The notes under the pieces: generated by a model
Databases searched by the model: none
Seen by the model: the letters and a program-made list of their open reading frames with translations, nothing else
What the model was told of the DNA's origin: nothing
Program-made: the position numbers and the translations under genes
Shown: piece by piece, positions 9,589 to 18,531 of the stretch
How the letters are laid out: each line of letters starts with the position of its first letter
Numbering within the stretch: the stretch's first letter is position 1
Origin: Spirochaetota bacterium
Lineage (GTDB): Bacteria > Spirochaetota > Spirochaetia > Treponematales > Rectinemataceae
Reading direction: 5' to 3'
Assembly (NCBI GenBank): GCA_008080685.1
Contig: VKGY01000015.1
Span: 5,845-41,960, forward strand
DNA: 36,116 nucleotides

Positions 9589-10713
9589 ATGAAAAAGCAT
9601 CAAATGAGCGCCGCCTTTTTCCTGGTCCTCGCCCTAGGGGTCTCCATTGTCACGGGGGCGGATTTCCTCGCCAAGCGAAAGCCCTTTCCCATCTACAAGG
9701 GGCCGGGGGTCACGGAGATCCGCATGCTCTCCGAGTGGTTCGAAGGGCTTTCAGGTTCGCCGGGCGACACCGAGGTCTACGTCCTGGATTCCGGGGTGCC
9801 CGGAGCCTCCATGCTGGTTTTGGGCGGAACCCATCCCAACGAGCCATCAAGTCATATTTCCGCGGTCATGCTGGTTGAAAACGCGGTGCCTGCCGCAGGC
9901 GTCCTCTATGTGATGCCCCGGTCCAACACCTCGGGCTTTACCCACAACGATCCCCAGGAAGGGGCTCCCCAGTCCTTCACGATCCAGACTCCCATGGGGG
10001 CGCGGAGGTTTTCCTATGGTTCCCGGGCTACCAATCCAGTCCACCAGTGGCCTGATCCCAACGTGTACATCCACGCCTCCTCTGGCCAATCCCTTTCGGG
10101 CTCTGAAACGCGCAATCTGAACCGAGGCTTTCCGGGGCGGCCCAACGGCACCCTCACGGAGCAGGTCTGCTATGGGATCACCCAACTCATACGGGACAAG
10201 GGAATCACGATTTCCGTGGATTTGCACGAGGCTTCGCCCGAGTATCCGGTGGTCAACGCCATCGTGGCCCATCCCCGGGCTATGGGCTTGGCTTCGGAGA
10301 CGGTGTTGGGCCTTGAGATGCAGAACATAACCATAGGCCTCGAGCCTTCGCCGGTCAACCTAAGGGGACTAACGCACCGAGAGTTGGGCGATCACACCGA
10401 GACCCTGGCCATCCTGATCGAGACGGCCAATCCTTCCCAGGGCCGCCTGCGAGGCCGTACCGATGAGGCTTTGGTCCTAACGGGCGTGGATCCCTGGTAT
10501 GTGAAGGCCCAAAAGCTGGGCCGCCTTTACGTGCCCTACGATGAGTCCGGCCATCCTCTCAAGCAGCGGGTCGGGCGCCACGTGGCTTCCTTGCAGGAGA
10601 TAGCCTTTGGCTGGACTTTGAACAATCCGGACAAGCCTTTGGAATTCTCAGGCCTGCCCAGCTACGACGAACTCATGGAGAAGGATCTTGGCTCCTACCT
10701 CCAGCCCAAATAG
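9589..10713 (+). CDS. Succinylglutamate desuccinylase/aspartoacylase (M14-like) family deacylase
   Basis: Metal-binding motif GGTHPNEPSSH and VDLHEASPEYPVVNAIVAHPRAM; N-terminal signal anchor. Confidence 0.8.
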   Translation: MKKHQMSAAFFLVLALGVSIVTGADFLAKRKPFPIYKGPGVTEIRMLSEWFEGLSGSPGDTEVYVLDSGVPGASMLVLGGTHPNEPSSHISAVMLVENAVPAAGVLYVMPRSNTSGFTHNDPQEGAPQSFTIQTPMGARRFSYGSRATNPVHQWPDPNVYIHASSGQSLSGSETRNLNRGFPGRPNGTLTEQVCYGITQLIRDKGITISVDLHEASPEYPVVNAIVAHPRAMGLASETVLGLEMQNITIGLEPSPVNLRGLTHRELGDHTETLAILIETANPSQGRLRGRTDEALVLTGVDPWYVKAQKLGRLYVPYDESGHPLKQRVGRHVASLQEIAFGWTLNNPDKPLEFSGLPSYDELMEKDLGSYLQPK

Positions 10714-10717
10714 CGCG

Positions 10718-11101
10718 TCATTGTACGATGAGGCCCGGGACTACCTTGAAATGGCTGTCCCGGGTGAGAAGGATGGAGCCCGTCTCCAGGGCTGATGCGG
10801 CGATCCAGAGATCGTTGGTGGGAATGGAGTGCCCTGAATTTTTCAGGCTTCCGTGGACTTCCGCATAGAATATCGCGGTTGCCTCGCCGATTTCATGGAC
10901 GCGAACCCTTGGGCTGGATAGGAATTGTTCCAGGGTGAGGAGGTTCGCCTTTTCCCGGCTTCCTCCCCTGAATCCCGACCTCAGTTCTCCAAGCACAATG
11001 GCAGGGACAAGTATTTCCTGGGCGGAGGCCATGACTTCGGTCCGGGAGGGAGATCCCTTGAGAAAATCCCCGTAGGCGTTTGTGTCTATCATGAGCCTCA
11101 T
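10718..11101 (-). CDS. vapC: PIN-domain toxin (VapC-type)
   Basis: MRLMIDTNAYGDFLKG, VPAIVLGELRSGFRGG, IPTNDLWIAASALETGSILLTRDSHF: PIN acidic residues. ATG 11101 overlaps the upstream stop (ATGA). Confidence 0.88.
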   Translation of the reverse strand: MRLMIDTNAYGDFLKGSPSRTEVMASAQEILVPAIVLGELRSGFRGGSREKANLLTLEQFLSSPRVRVHEIGEATAIFYAEVHGSLKNSGHSIPTNDLWIAASALETGSILLTRDSHFKVVPGLIVQ

Positions 11102-11328
11102 TGCCAAAGTTCCCTGTCGATGGTTTCAAACCCTTCCACAGCCTTGTCGAACTCCGCCGCCTCTTGTGCCGACCAGATTCCCGCCAAATGGTCCAGGTCG
11201 CCATAGCGCCTGCCTGTCTCGCGTTTGGAAAATATGGTCTTGTTGACGCTCTTGCCCCTCTTGGCGCTCTCGGATTTGAGGGCTCCCATGAGAAGCGGTG
11301 TGCAGCCGCGCAAGGAAATGTCCGCCAC
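11098..11328 (-). CDS. VapB/FitA-like ribbon-helix-helix antitoxin
   Basis: MADISLRGCTPLLMGALKSESAKRGKSVNKT...YGDLDHLAGIWSAQEAAEFDKAVEGFETIDRELWQ; immediately upstream of the PIN toxin. Confidence 0.8.
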   Translation of the reverse strand: MADISLRGCTPLLMGALKSESAKRGKSVNKTIFSKRETGRRYGDLDHLAGIWSAQEAAEFDKAVEGFETIDRELWQ

Positions 11329-11357
11329 TCTCGCCTCCTAGTATTGATACAGAAATT

Positions 11358-11388
11358 TGATATCATTTTACTTCAAAAAATGATATCA
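11358..11388. promoter_or_regulatory. Inverted repeat, candidate VapBC autoregulatory operator
   Basis: TGATATCATTTT (11358-11369) / AAAATGATATCA (11377-11388): perfect 12-bp arms, 7-nt spacer, just upstream of the antitoxin start. Each arm contains the palindrome TGATATCA. Confidence 0.7.
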
Positions 11389-11416
11389 GGCAAGAGCGGC
11401 GTCCCTTCGAGTCAGA

Positions 11417-12388
11417 TCACTGGACTATGTCTCCCAGGGCGGCGTCGATGCGCTCCAGGACGGAGGGGGTCAGCTTGGGAAGCACGTCTAGGGCGCCCAG
11501 GTTTTCCTTCAGCTGCTCGAGCTTCGAGGCCCCTGTTATGACCGTGGATACCCGGGGGTTTCTCGCCGCCCAGGCTATGCCCAGCTGGCTCATGGTGGCG
11601 CCGAGTTCGGCGGCTATGGGTTCCAGGGCCGCCACGCCCGTGGCGAAGTTTTCGTGCATATACCGCTTTTTGAGCCATTCGTAGCCCGGCAGGGCGAATC
11701 TTGAGCCTTCGGGAATGCCGTTCTTGTACTTGCCTGAGAGGAGGCCCGAGGCCAGGGGGCTGAAGGTGGTGAGCCCCAGTCCTATGCCGTCGTAGAGGCG
11801 GGCGAATTCTTTCTCGACTTTGGTCCTGGCGAGCATGTTGTACAGGGGCTGCTCCATCTGGGGGCGGTGGAGGTTGCGCCGGTCGGCTATCTGCCAGGCT
11901 TCGCGGATTTGCTCCGCCGACCACTCGCTGGTGCCCCAGTAGAAGGCTTTTCCCGAGGACAGGATGTCGCTCATGGCCCTGACAGTCTCTTCCATGGGGG
12001 TTTCGGGGTCCGGGCGGTGGCAGAAGACCAGGTCCACGTGGCTCATACCTAGGCGCTCCAGGCTGCCGTCCATGGCTTCCATGAGGTACTTCCGGTTCAG
12101 GGTGTTTTTTTCGTTTGGGCCGTCGTTGAGGCCCCAATACAGCTTGGTGGAGACAAGGAAGGATCCTCGCCTCAGGCCGAGTTTCTTGAACGCGGCGCCC
12201 ATGATTTTTTCCGATTTTCCGCTTGCGTAGACTTCGGCGTTGTCGAAAAAGTTGACCCCCCTGTCGTAGGCCACTTTGATCATCTCAGCGGCGGCGTCCA
12301 CGTCCACCTGGGAGCCGTAGGTAACCCAGGAGCCGAGGGATAGGACCGATACCTTAACGCCCGCTGAACCGAGCCTTCTGTACTGCAT
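11417..12388 (-). CDS. Aldo/keto reductase (Kv-beta-like subfamily)
   Basis: [29 protein letters not shown]...[28 protein letters not shown]-like strand; [15 protein letters not shown]. Likely start at 12388. Confidence 0.92.
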   Translation of the reverse strand: MQYRRLGSAGVKVSVLSLGSWVTYGSQVDVDAAAEMIKVAYDRGVNFFDNAEVYASGKSEKIMGAAFKKLGLRRGSFLVSTKLYWGLNDGPNEKNTLNRKYLMEAMDGSLERLGMSHVDLVFCHRPDPETPMEETVRAMSDILSSGKAFYWGTSEWSAEQIREAWQIADRRNLHRPQMEQPLYNMLARTKVEKEFARLYDGIGLGLTTFSPLASGLLSGKYKNGIPEGSRFALPGYEWLKKRYMHENFATGVAALEPIAAELGATMSQLGIAWAARNPRVSTVITGASKLEQLKENLGALDVLPKLTPSVLERIDAALGDIVQ

Positions 12389-12501
12389 GATGCACCTCCA
12401 CTCCAAATGTACGACATTCAGCGCCGGCCGGGAAAGGCCTTAGACCCCAAAGGCCCGCAGTTCCGATTGACGCGGAGGCCTAAGGGCTTCATCCTGGGGC
12501 T

Positions 12502-13634
12502 ATGCGTCTTTTCCACCTTTCGGATCTTCATCTTGGTAAGAATTTTCGGGGTTACGATCTCCTTGAGGACCAGGCCTACGTCCTTGATAGGGTTGTCGAG
12601 GCCCTTGCGGAGCGGAAGCCTTCATTGATGATCATCGCGGGGGATGTGTACGACAGGGCCATCCCGCCCTTGGGCGCCATCGCCTGCTTCGATGCCTTTC
12701 TCCGCGCCGCCGTCGAGGCGGTTCCGGGCATGCGGATCGTCATAATACCGGGCAACCACGATTCCTCGGGCCGCCTGGCCTTCGGCTCTGCCTTCATGGC
12801 GGATTCAGGCATCGATATCGTGACTGAACTGCGGAAGGAACCTATCCTCCTGCGGGACATCGATGCGCCGCCCCAGGAGGGTGGTGCGCCCTGGGCGGCG
12901 GTCTGGGCTTTGCCCTTCCTCACCCAGCTGATCTCCGATTGGTCCGCCGAGGGCCAGCTGGGCACGAAAGTCAATCGCTGGGGTCTGCCCCCACAGTGAA
13001 AATTCTGGCGGCCCACTGTTTCGCCGCCGGGGCTGTGGCCTCGGAGAGCGAGACTTCCTTCGTGGGCGCGGCGGAACAGGTGGACGTGGGCGCGTTCGCC
13101 GGCTTCGACTATGTCGCTTTGGGACATTTGCACAAAAGCCAGAGCCCCGCGCCTGCGGCCTGGTATTCCGGGTCGCCCATGGCCTATTCCATGGGGGAGG
13201 CGGGGGCGGAAAAGGGCTATCTCGAGGTGGAGCTGGGCGACCCGCCCCTGGTTCGCTTCATACGGATCAAGCCCTTGAGGGAGCTGAGGAAAATTCGCGG
13301 CTATTTCAGGGATCTTGCGGACAATCCCCTTCCCGAGGCTGAAAGGGGGGACTACATCGAGGCTACCCTCCTGGACGGTGAGCCTGTGCCCAACGCAGGC
13401 GAACGCCTGAAAGCCATGTACCCGAGGCTTGTGGGAACCAACCAGGAATGCTACAAGCGGAAATTGGAGGAATCTGCGCCGGGGGCGGTGGATCGGGAAT
13501 CCCTGGATCCCCTTTCGGCCCTTACCCAGGACTTTGAGCGCTTCCATAATGAAATCCGAGGGGAAGATCCTGAGCCCAAGATGGCCGCGCTCTTCGCCCA
13601 GCTTGCAAGGGAGGCGCTGAATGAGGCCGAGTAG
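12502..13634 (+). pseudogene. sbcD: SbcD nuclease subunit, frameshifted near 12960-13000
   Basis: Frame 1: MRLFHLSDLHLGKNFRG...IIAGDVYDRAIPP...IIPGNHDSSGRLAF...WALPFLTQ, stop at 12999. The family continues in frame 0: VKILAAHCFAAGAVASESETSFVGAAEQVDVGAFAGFDYVALGHLHKSQ... to 13634. Confidence 0.88.
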
Positions 13635-16608
13635 ACTCGTCCTAAGTAATTTCGGCCCCTACCGGGAGAAGGCTGAAGTCGATTTTTCCCGCCTGGGGGA
13701 ATTCTTCCTCATCTGCGGGAAAACCGGTTCGGGGAAATCGACCCTCTTCGATGCCATCACCTATGCGCTGTTTGGCCAGGCGCCGGGGTCGCGCAAGGGA
13801 CAGGAGGGCGAGTTGGCCTCGGATTTCGCCCTTCCGGGGGAAAAGCCCGAGGTGGAGTTCGAGTTTTTCCTCTCCGGGCAGAAGTATCGGGTGGCGCGGA
13901 ATCCTCCCTATGCCAAGCCCAAGCGGGGAGGCGGAATGACCGAGGTTCCGTCATCAGCGGGGCTTTGGACCGAGGTCGCTGGGGCTTGGAAGCCTCTAGC
14001 CGACGGGCCAGCGGCGGTGAACAAGGCAATGGTGGAGAGGATTGGCCTGAGCGCCGACGAGTTTTCAAAGATCATCCTGCTGCCCCAGGGGGAATTCCAG
14101 GAGTTCCTGGAGATGGATTCCACCCGAAAGGGACAGATTCTGGAAAAACTGTTTCCGGTAAAGTCCCATGAGGTGGTGGCCCAGTTGGCCAAGGAGAGGG
14201 CGGCGGCGGCGGCCTTGGAGCTTTCCTCCCTTTCCGCGGAGATTGGCCGCCGCCAGGCGGAGTTGGGCGAGGAGCCGCAGGCGAGGGCCGCCGCCACCAG
14301 GGAGCTTTTGGAGGCCAAGCACGCCGAGGAGCAAAAGGCCCAGGCGGCCCTGGAGGAAGCCCAGCGGGTGCTGGAGGCGGAAGCCGCCCGAGTGCGGCGT
14401 GCCGAGGCCGCCCTCGCCGCTCAGGCGGAAGCGGAGGCCCTTGAATCCGCCCTGTCCCAGGAAGAAGAGAGGGCGGAGAGGATCAGGCGGGCGAAGGCCG
14501 CAGCCTTCGTGATCCCCATCAGGGACAACTACCTGCGCCAGGCGGCGGCGGCCAAGGATCTTGAGGCTAGGGTGGAGGCTCTGTCCAAGGAATTGGAAGG
14601 CCTTCTAGCCCAGGAAGGCGAGATCCAGGGCCTGCGGCAACGCATCCAGGTTTTGGAAGCGGAGATGAGCCCGAAGCGGGAAGTCGTATTCGCCCTTGAG
14701 AAGGCCTGCGCCGCCTTCTCGCGCCGCCTCGAGGCAACCCAGGCCTTGAACAGGGCCGAAAACCGAGCGCGGGAGCTTGAGGCTGCCTACGTCTCCCAGG
14801 AGGCATCGATTCGGTCCCGCCGGGAAGCCTTGGAAAAGGCGAAGGGGGAGTTGGAGAAGGAGGGCAACGCCCGGGTTGGCTTGGAAATATCCCGGGCAAG
14901 GCTGGCAGGATTGTCCGCCTTGGCCCAGCGTCTCGATCGCGTCGTCAAGCTTGAAATAGAGGAGGCGAAGGCGCGCAAGGACTGCGGGCTGGCCAAAGAG
15001 GCTTTGGCCAAGGCGCTTGAAGGCAGGCTGGAAGCAGCGCAGGCCTTGAAGCGCCGGGAAGAGGCCTTGGGCTTCCTTGCGGCGGGAAAGCTGGCTTCTT
15101 CCCTTGCCGAGGGAAAGCCCTGTCCCGTCTGCGGTTCCACGAAGCACCCGGCGCCCGCCTTGGGGGCGGAAGGGCTTGCGGAGGCGGAACAGGAGGTTGG
15201 ACAGGGGAGGGCGGCCTTGGTCGAGGCCGAGGCCGCCTTCGCCAGGGCCGGGGCCAACCTCGACCACTCCCTTGCCAGGCTTGGCGAGCTTGCCGCAGGG
15301 TTGGGCGAATCAGCGCAGGAGATTTCCGGGGCGGCGGAGGACCTCTCTGTGGCGCTTGCTCCCATCGACTCGGCCAATCTTGCCCCAGGCAGTTTTGCCT
15401 CGGCGGCGCGGGAGGTTTCCCGGACGAAGGATAGGGAAACAGCCATTTTCAAGGCCATGGCGGCAAGGCTTGAAGGCTTTGAGGCGGTGCGGAAGGCGAT
15501 CAGGGCGGAAGAGGAAGCCTTGGTTGCCGCCGGAGCGGAACTGGAAGGCCTCCGCACCGGCCTGGAGCGTGGGCGGGTGGAGGCGGGAAAGCTTGCGGCC
15601 ATTGTGCAGGAAGCCCTCCTTCAATCAGGAGAAATCGATCCCGCGCCTGCCCTCGAGGAGGCGCAGCGCCAGGCGTCCCAGGCGGAGGCTGAAAAAGCCA
15701 AGGCCGCAGCCCAATGCTCCCGCTGGGAAGCGGCGGCCGCGGCTGCACGATCGTCCCAAGGCACCTTAAGGCAGGAATCCGCCGCTTCGACCCAAGCCCT
15801 CGCCGCGGATCTGTCCGCCCTCGAGGCCGCCCTGGAGGCGAAAGACTTCGCCTCCGGATCCGATCTGGCCCAAGCCCTGGCCAATCTCCATGCCGCATCC
15901 TTGGCTGACCGGGTTCTGGCTGAAGAAGAAGCGGCGGCGGCGCTGTACCGCGTAAACCTGGCCGCCTCGAGGGCCAAGGCGGCATCCCTTGCCCAGGATC
16001 TGCCCCCTAAGGGCCAGGCCATGCCCGATGTCGAAGCCCTGCGGGAAACCTCAGCCCGGTCCAAGGCCGCCTTGGCCGAAGCCCGGGCTGCGACCGATGC
16101 CCTGAGGCTTGAGGCTAACCGCCTTGAAACAGGGCTTTCGGCCCTGGCCGATCTCGAATCCCGGCGCAAGGACCAGGAAGAGGGAAGCCGCGGTCTTTCC
16201 GCCCTCTCCGAGCTCCTGCGGGGCGAAATAGCGGGCCGGCGCATGCCCTTCAAGTTTTTTGTCCTGGCCATGTATTTCTCGGAAGTGGTCCGAAGGGCCT
16301 CGATCCACCTGGCTTCCATGTCCGAAGGGCGCTACTACCTTGAGCCGGAAGATGGCCAGGCCTCGGGCAGGGGGAGGGTGGGCTTGGGCCTGCGGGTCCT
16401 GGATTCCTGGACAGGCCAAAGCCGGCCCACCGCCACCCTCTCAGGGGGCGAGAAATTCCTGACCGCTATAAGCCTCGCCCTAGGACTGGCGGACTCCATC
16501 AGGGAGCGCCGGGGCGGCATCTCCCTCGACGCGGTCTTCATCGACGAGGGTTTCGGCTCCCTGGACGAAGAAGCCCTGGACCGGGCTATCAATGTGCTGA
16601 GGTTTTAG
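13621..16608 (+). CDS. sbcC: SbcC ATPase/nuclease subunit, C-terminus apparently truncated after the Walker B/D-loop region
   Basis: MRPSRLVLSNFGPYREKAEVDFSRLG..CGKTGSGKSTLFDAITYALFG; zinc hook CPVCG; LSGGEKFLTAISLALGLAD; VFIDEGFGSLDEEALDRAINVLRF then stop. The expected ...GIISH... tail is missing. Confidence 0.9.
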   Translation: MRPSRLVLSNFGPYREKAEVDFSRLGEFFLICGKTGSGKSTLFDAITYALFGQAPGSRKGQEGELASDFALPGEKPEVEFEFFLSGQKYRVARNPPYAKPKRGGGMTEVPSSAGLWTEVAGAWKPLADGPAAVNKAMVERIGLSADEFSKIILLPQGEFQEFLEMDSTRKGQILEKLFPVKSHEVVAQLAKERAAAAALELSSLSAEIGRRQAELGEEPQARAAATRELLEAKHAEEQKAQAALEEAQRVLEAEAARVRRAEAALAAQAEAEALESALSQEEERAERIRRAKAAAFVIPIRDNYLRQAAAAKDLEARVEALSKELEGLLAQEGEIQGLRQRIQVLEAEMSPKREVVFALEKACAAFSRRLEATQALNRAENRARELEAAYVSQEASIRSRREALEKAKGELEKEGNARVGLEISRARLAGLSALAQRLDRVVKLEIEEAKARKDCGLAKEALAKALEGRLEAAQALKRREEALGFLAAGKLASSLAEGKPCPVCGSTKHPAPALGAEGLAEAEQEVGQGRAALVEAEAAFARAGANLDHSLARLGELAAGLGESAQEISGAAEDLSVALAPIDSANLAPGSFASAAREVSRTKDRETAIFKAMAARLEGFEAVRKAIRAEEEALVAAGAELEGLRTGLERGRVEAGKLAAIVQEALLQSGEIDPAPALEEAQRQASQAEAEKAKAAAQCSRWEAAAAAARSSQGTLRQESAASTQALAADLSALEAALEAKDFASGSDLAQALANLHAASLADRVLAEEEAAAALYRVNLAASRAKAASLAQDLPPKGQAMPDVEALRETSARSKAALAEARAATDALRLEANRLETGLSALADLESRRKDQEEGSRGLSALSELLRGEIAGRRMPFKFFVLAMYFSEVVRRASIHLASMSEGRYYLEPEDGQASGRGRVGLGLRVLDSWTGQSRPTATLSGGEKFLTAISLALGLADSIRERRGGISLDAVFIDEGFGSLDEEALDRAINVLRF

Positions 16609-16639
16609 GCCAGCCATAAAACATGAACGCAAATATTTC

Positions 16640-16668
16640 TTGCATTCCCCCCTAAGGAAGTATATATT
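16640..16668 (+). promoter_or_regulatory. Candidate sigma-70-type promoter for oppA
   Basis: TTGCAT (16640-16645), 17-nt spacer, TATATT (16663-16668); AGGAGGT RBS upstream of ATG 16700. Confidence 0.5.
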
Positions 16669-16699
16669 TTAACGAGTATTTTAATTTCAGGAGGTATGA

Positions 16700-18247
16700 A
16701 TGAAAAGGACTATATTCGCCCTTTTCGCGCTTCTCGCGGTTGCCGCCCTTGGCGCGCAGAATTTCACCATCGTCAACGGCACCGAACCGGTATCCCTTGA
16801 TCCCCACGCCGTAGAAGGCGTTCCGGAGCACCGGATTTATATGGCCCTCTTCGAAGGGCTCACTGTGGGCGATCCCCGCACCAACCGGGCACTCCCGGGC
16901 ATCGCGGAAAGCTGGAGCTTCTCTGCGGATTACAAGACAGTAACCTTCAAGCTCCGCAAGGCCACCTGGTCCGATGGTGTTGAAATCACCGCCGACACGG
17001 TAGTCAAGTCATGGCTCCGCAAGATGGATCCCAAGAATGCCTTCCAGTACGCTGACTTCCCCGCCTACTACATCGCCGGCGGCATGGACTACCTTTCCGG
17101 AAAGGCCGGTCGCGAAGCTGTCAAGATCCGCGCTGTGGACAAGCACACCTTTGAAGTCCAGCTGGTAGGACCCATTCCCTTCTTCCCGGACATGATCGTC
17201 CATTATGCTTTCGCCGTGGTGCCCATGCACTCCATCGAGAAGCATGGCAACGATTGGATCAAGGCCCAGAACTGGGTCTCCAACGGCCCCTTCGTGCTCA
17301 AGGAGTGGAAACCCCAGGAGCGCGTCGTTGTAGTCAAGAACAACAGGTATTGGGATGCCAAGAACGTCGCCCTCAGGCAGATCACCTTCCTGGCAAACGA
17401 CGACGTCAACGTAGGGTACAACCTCTACAAGGCCGGCGCCGCCGACTGGATCGACACCGTTCCCCTCGAGCTCATGTCCCAGATCAAGCTGGACAAGAAT
17501 TTCCACGTCTATCCCCAGTACGGAACCTACTACTACATCATCAACGTGACACGAAAGCCCTTGGACGACCCCAGAGTTCGCAAGGCACTCGCCATGGCTT
17601 TCGACAAGAAGGTCTTGGTCGAGCAGGTGACCCAGGGCGGCCAGGTCCCGGCCAATTCCTTCGTTCCCCCCTCCACGGGCTACACCCCCGCCAAGGGATA
17701 CGGATTCGATCCCGCCACGGCCCAGAAACTTCTGGCCGAGGCCGGCTATCCGGGCGGAAGGGGCTTCCCGACCTTCGCCATTCTCTACAACACCTCAGCC
17801 AGCCACAAGAAGATCGCGGAGTTTGTGCAGGCTCAGTGGAAAGCCAACCTAGGGATCGATGTCACTCTTGTGAACCAGGAATGGGGAACCTACCTGAACA
17901 CCAGGTCCCAGTCCCACAATTTCGACATCGCCCGCGCAGGCTGGATCGGAGACTACCTGGATCCATCCACCTTCTCTGATATGTGGGTCACCGGCGGAAC
18001 CCAGAACGACGGCCTCTATTCCAACAAGAGGTACGACGAGCTTCTGGAGAAGTCCAGGACGACCTCCGGCGCCGAGCGCATGAAGCTCCTCATGGACGCC
18101 GAGAAGATCCTAATCGACGAAGACATGGCTATCATCCCTATCTACTTCTATGTCACGCAGAACATGATCGATCTGGCCAAGTGGGACGGCTGGTATCCCA
18201 ACCCGATGAACCAGCACCCCTGGAAGTACATCCGCCCCAAGAAGTAA
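16700..18247 (+). CDS. oppA: Peptide ABC transporter substrate-binding protein (OppA family)
   Basis: Signal peptide; NGTEPVSLDPHAVEGVPEHRIYMALFEGLTVGDP; typical SBP_bac_5 features (LRKATWSDGVEITADTVVKSW). Confidence 0.93.
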   Translation: MKRTIFALFALLAVAALGAQNFTIVNGTEPVSLDPHAVEGVPEHRIYMALFEGLTVGDPRTNRALPGIAESWSFSADYKTVTFKLRKATWSDGVEITADTVVKSWLRKMDPKNAFQYADFPAYYIAGGMDYLSGKAGREAVKIRAVDKHTFEVQLVGPIPFFPDMIVHYAFAVVPMHSIEKHGNDWIKAQNWVSNGPFVLKEWKPQERVVVVKNNRYWDAKNVALRQITFLANDDVNVGYNLYKAGAADWIDTVPLELMSQIKLDKNFHVYPQYGTYYYIINVTRKPLDDPRVRKALAMAFDKKVLVEQVTQGGQVPANSFVPPSTGYTPAKGYGFDPATAQKLLAEAGYPGGRGFPTFAILYNTSASHKKIAEFVQAQWKANLGIDVTLVNQEWGTYLNTRSQSHNFDIARAGWIGDYLDPSTFSDMWVTGGTQNDGLYSNKRYDELLEKSRTTSGAERMKLLMDAEKILIDEDMAIIPIYFYVTQNMIDLAKWDGWYPNPMNQHPWKYIRPKK

Positions 18248-18260
18248 TTCCATTTACGCG

Positions 18261-18324
18261 CGCATTCTGTACGCAGAATGCGAAGGCAGCCTTCGAGGTT
18301 ATACCTCGAAGGCTGCTTTTTTTT
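18261..18324 (+). terminator. Tandem hairpins; the second is a strong intrinsic terminator after oppA
   Basis: Hairpin 1 CGCATTCTG (18261-18269)/CAGAATGCG (18274-18282). Hairpin 2 GCAGCCTTCGAGGT (18286-18299)/ACCTCGAAGGCTGC (18303-18316), then T8. Confidence 0.9.
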
Positions 18325-18531
18325 CCCGCTGGTTCTCTAGACTGGCCGCGTTGCGTATCACGGGGAAATTGGCGCTAGCCTTTTTTGTCCTTTCAGGCTA
18401 TACTGGCCCTCCTTGAGAAACGCTATTCTCATGCATCCATTCATCATAGTCATGTCCGGCCGCTGCTTCGCCTTTGATTATTCGCGAAGGAATTGTGTCC
18501 GCCGGGCGTAACGGAAAAGGAGTAGGTCCGA

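Noticed and set aside
12940-13010. Programmed -1 frameshift in sbcD
   Set aside because: No clear X XXY YYZ slippery site with downstream pseudoknot; sbcD is not known to need frameshifting; a mutation or sequencing indel is simpler.
13757-16319. Numerous antisense or shifted ORFs within sbcC
   Set aside because: Arg/Pro/Ala-rich shadow frames of a GC-rich coiled-coil gene.
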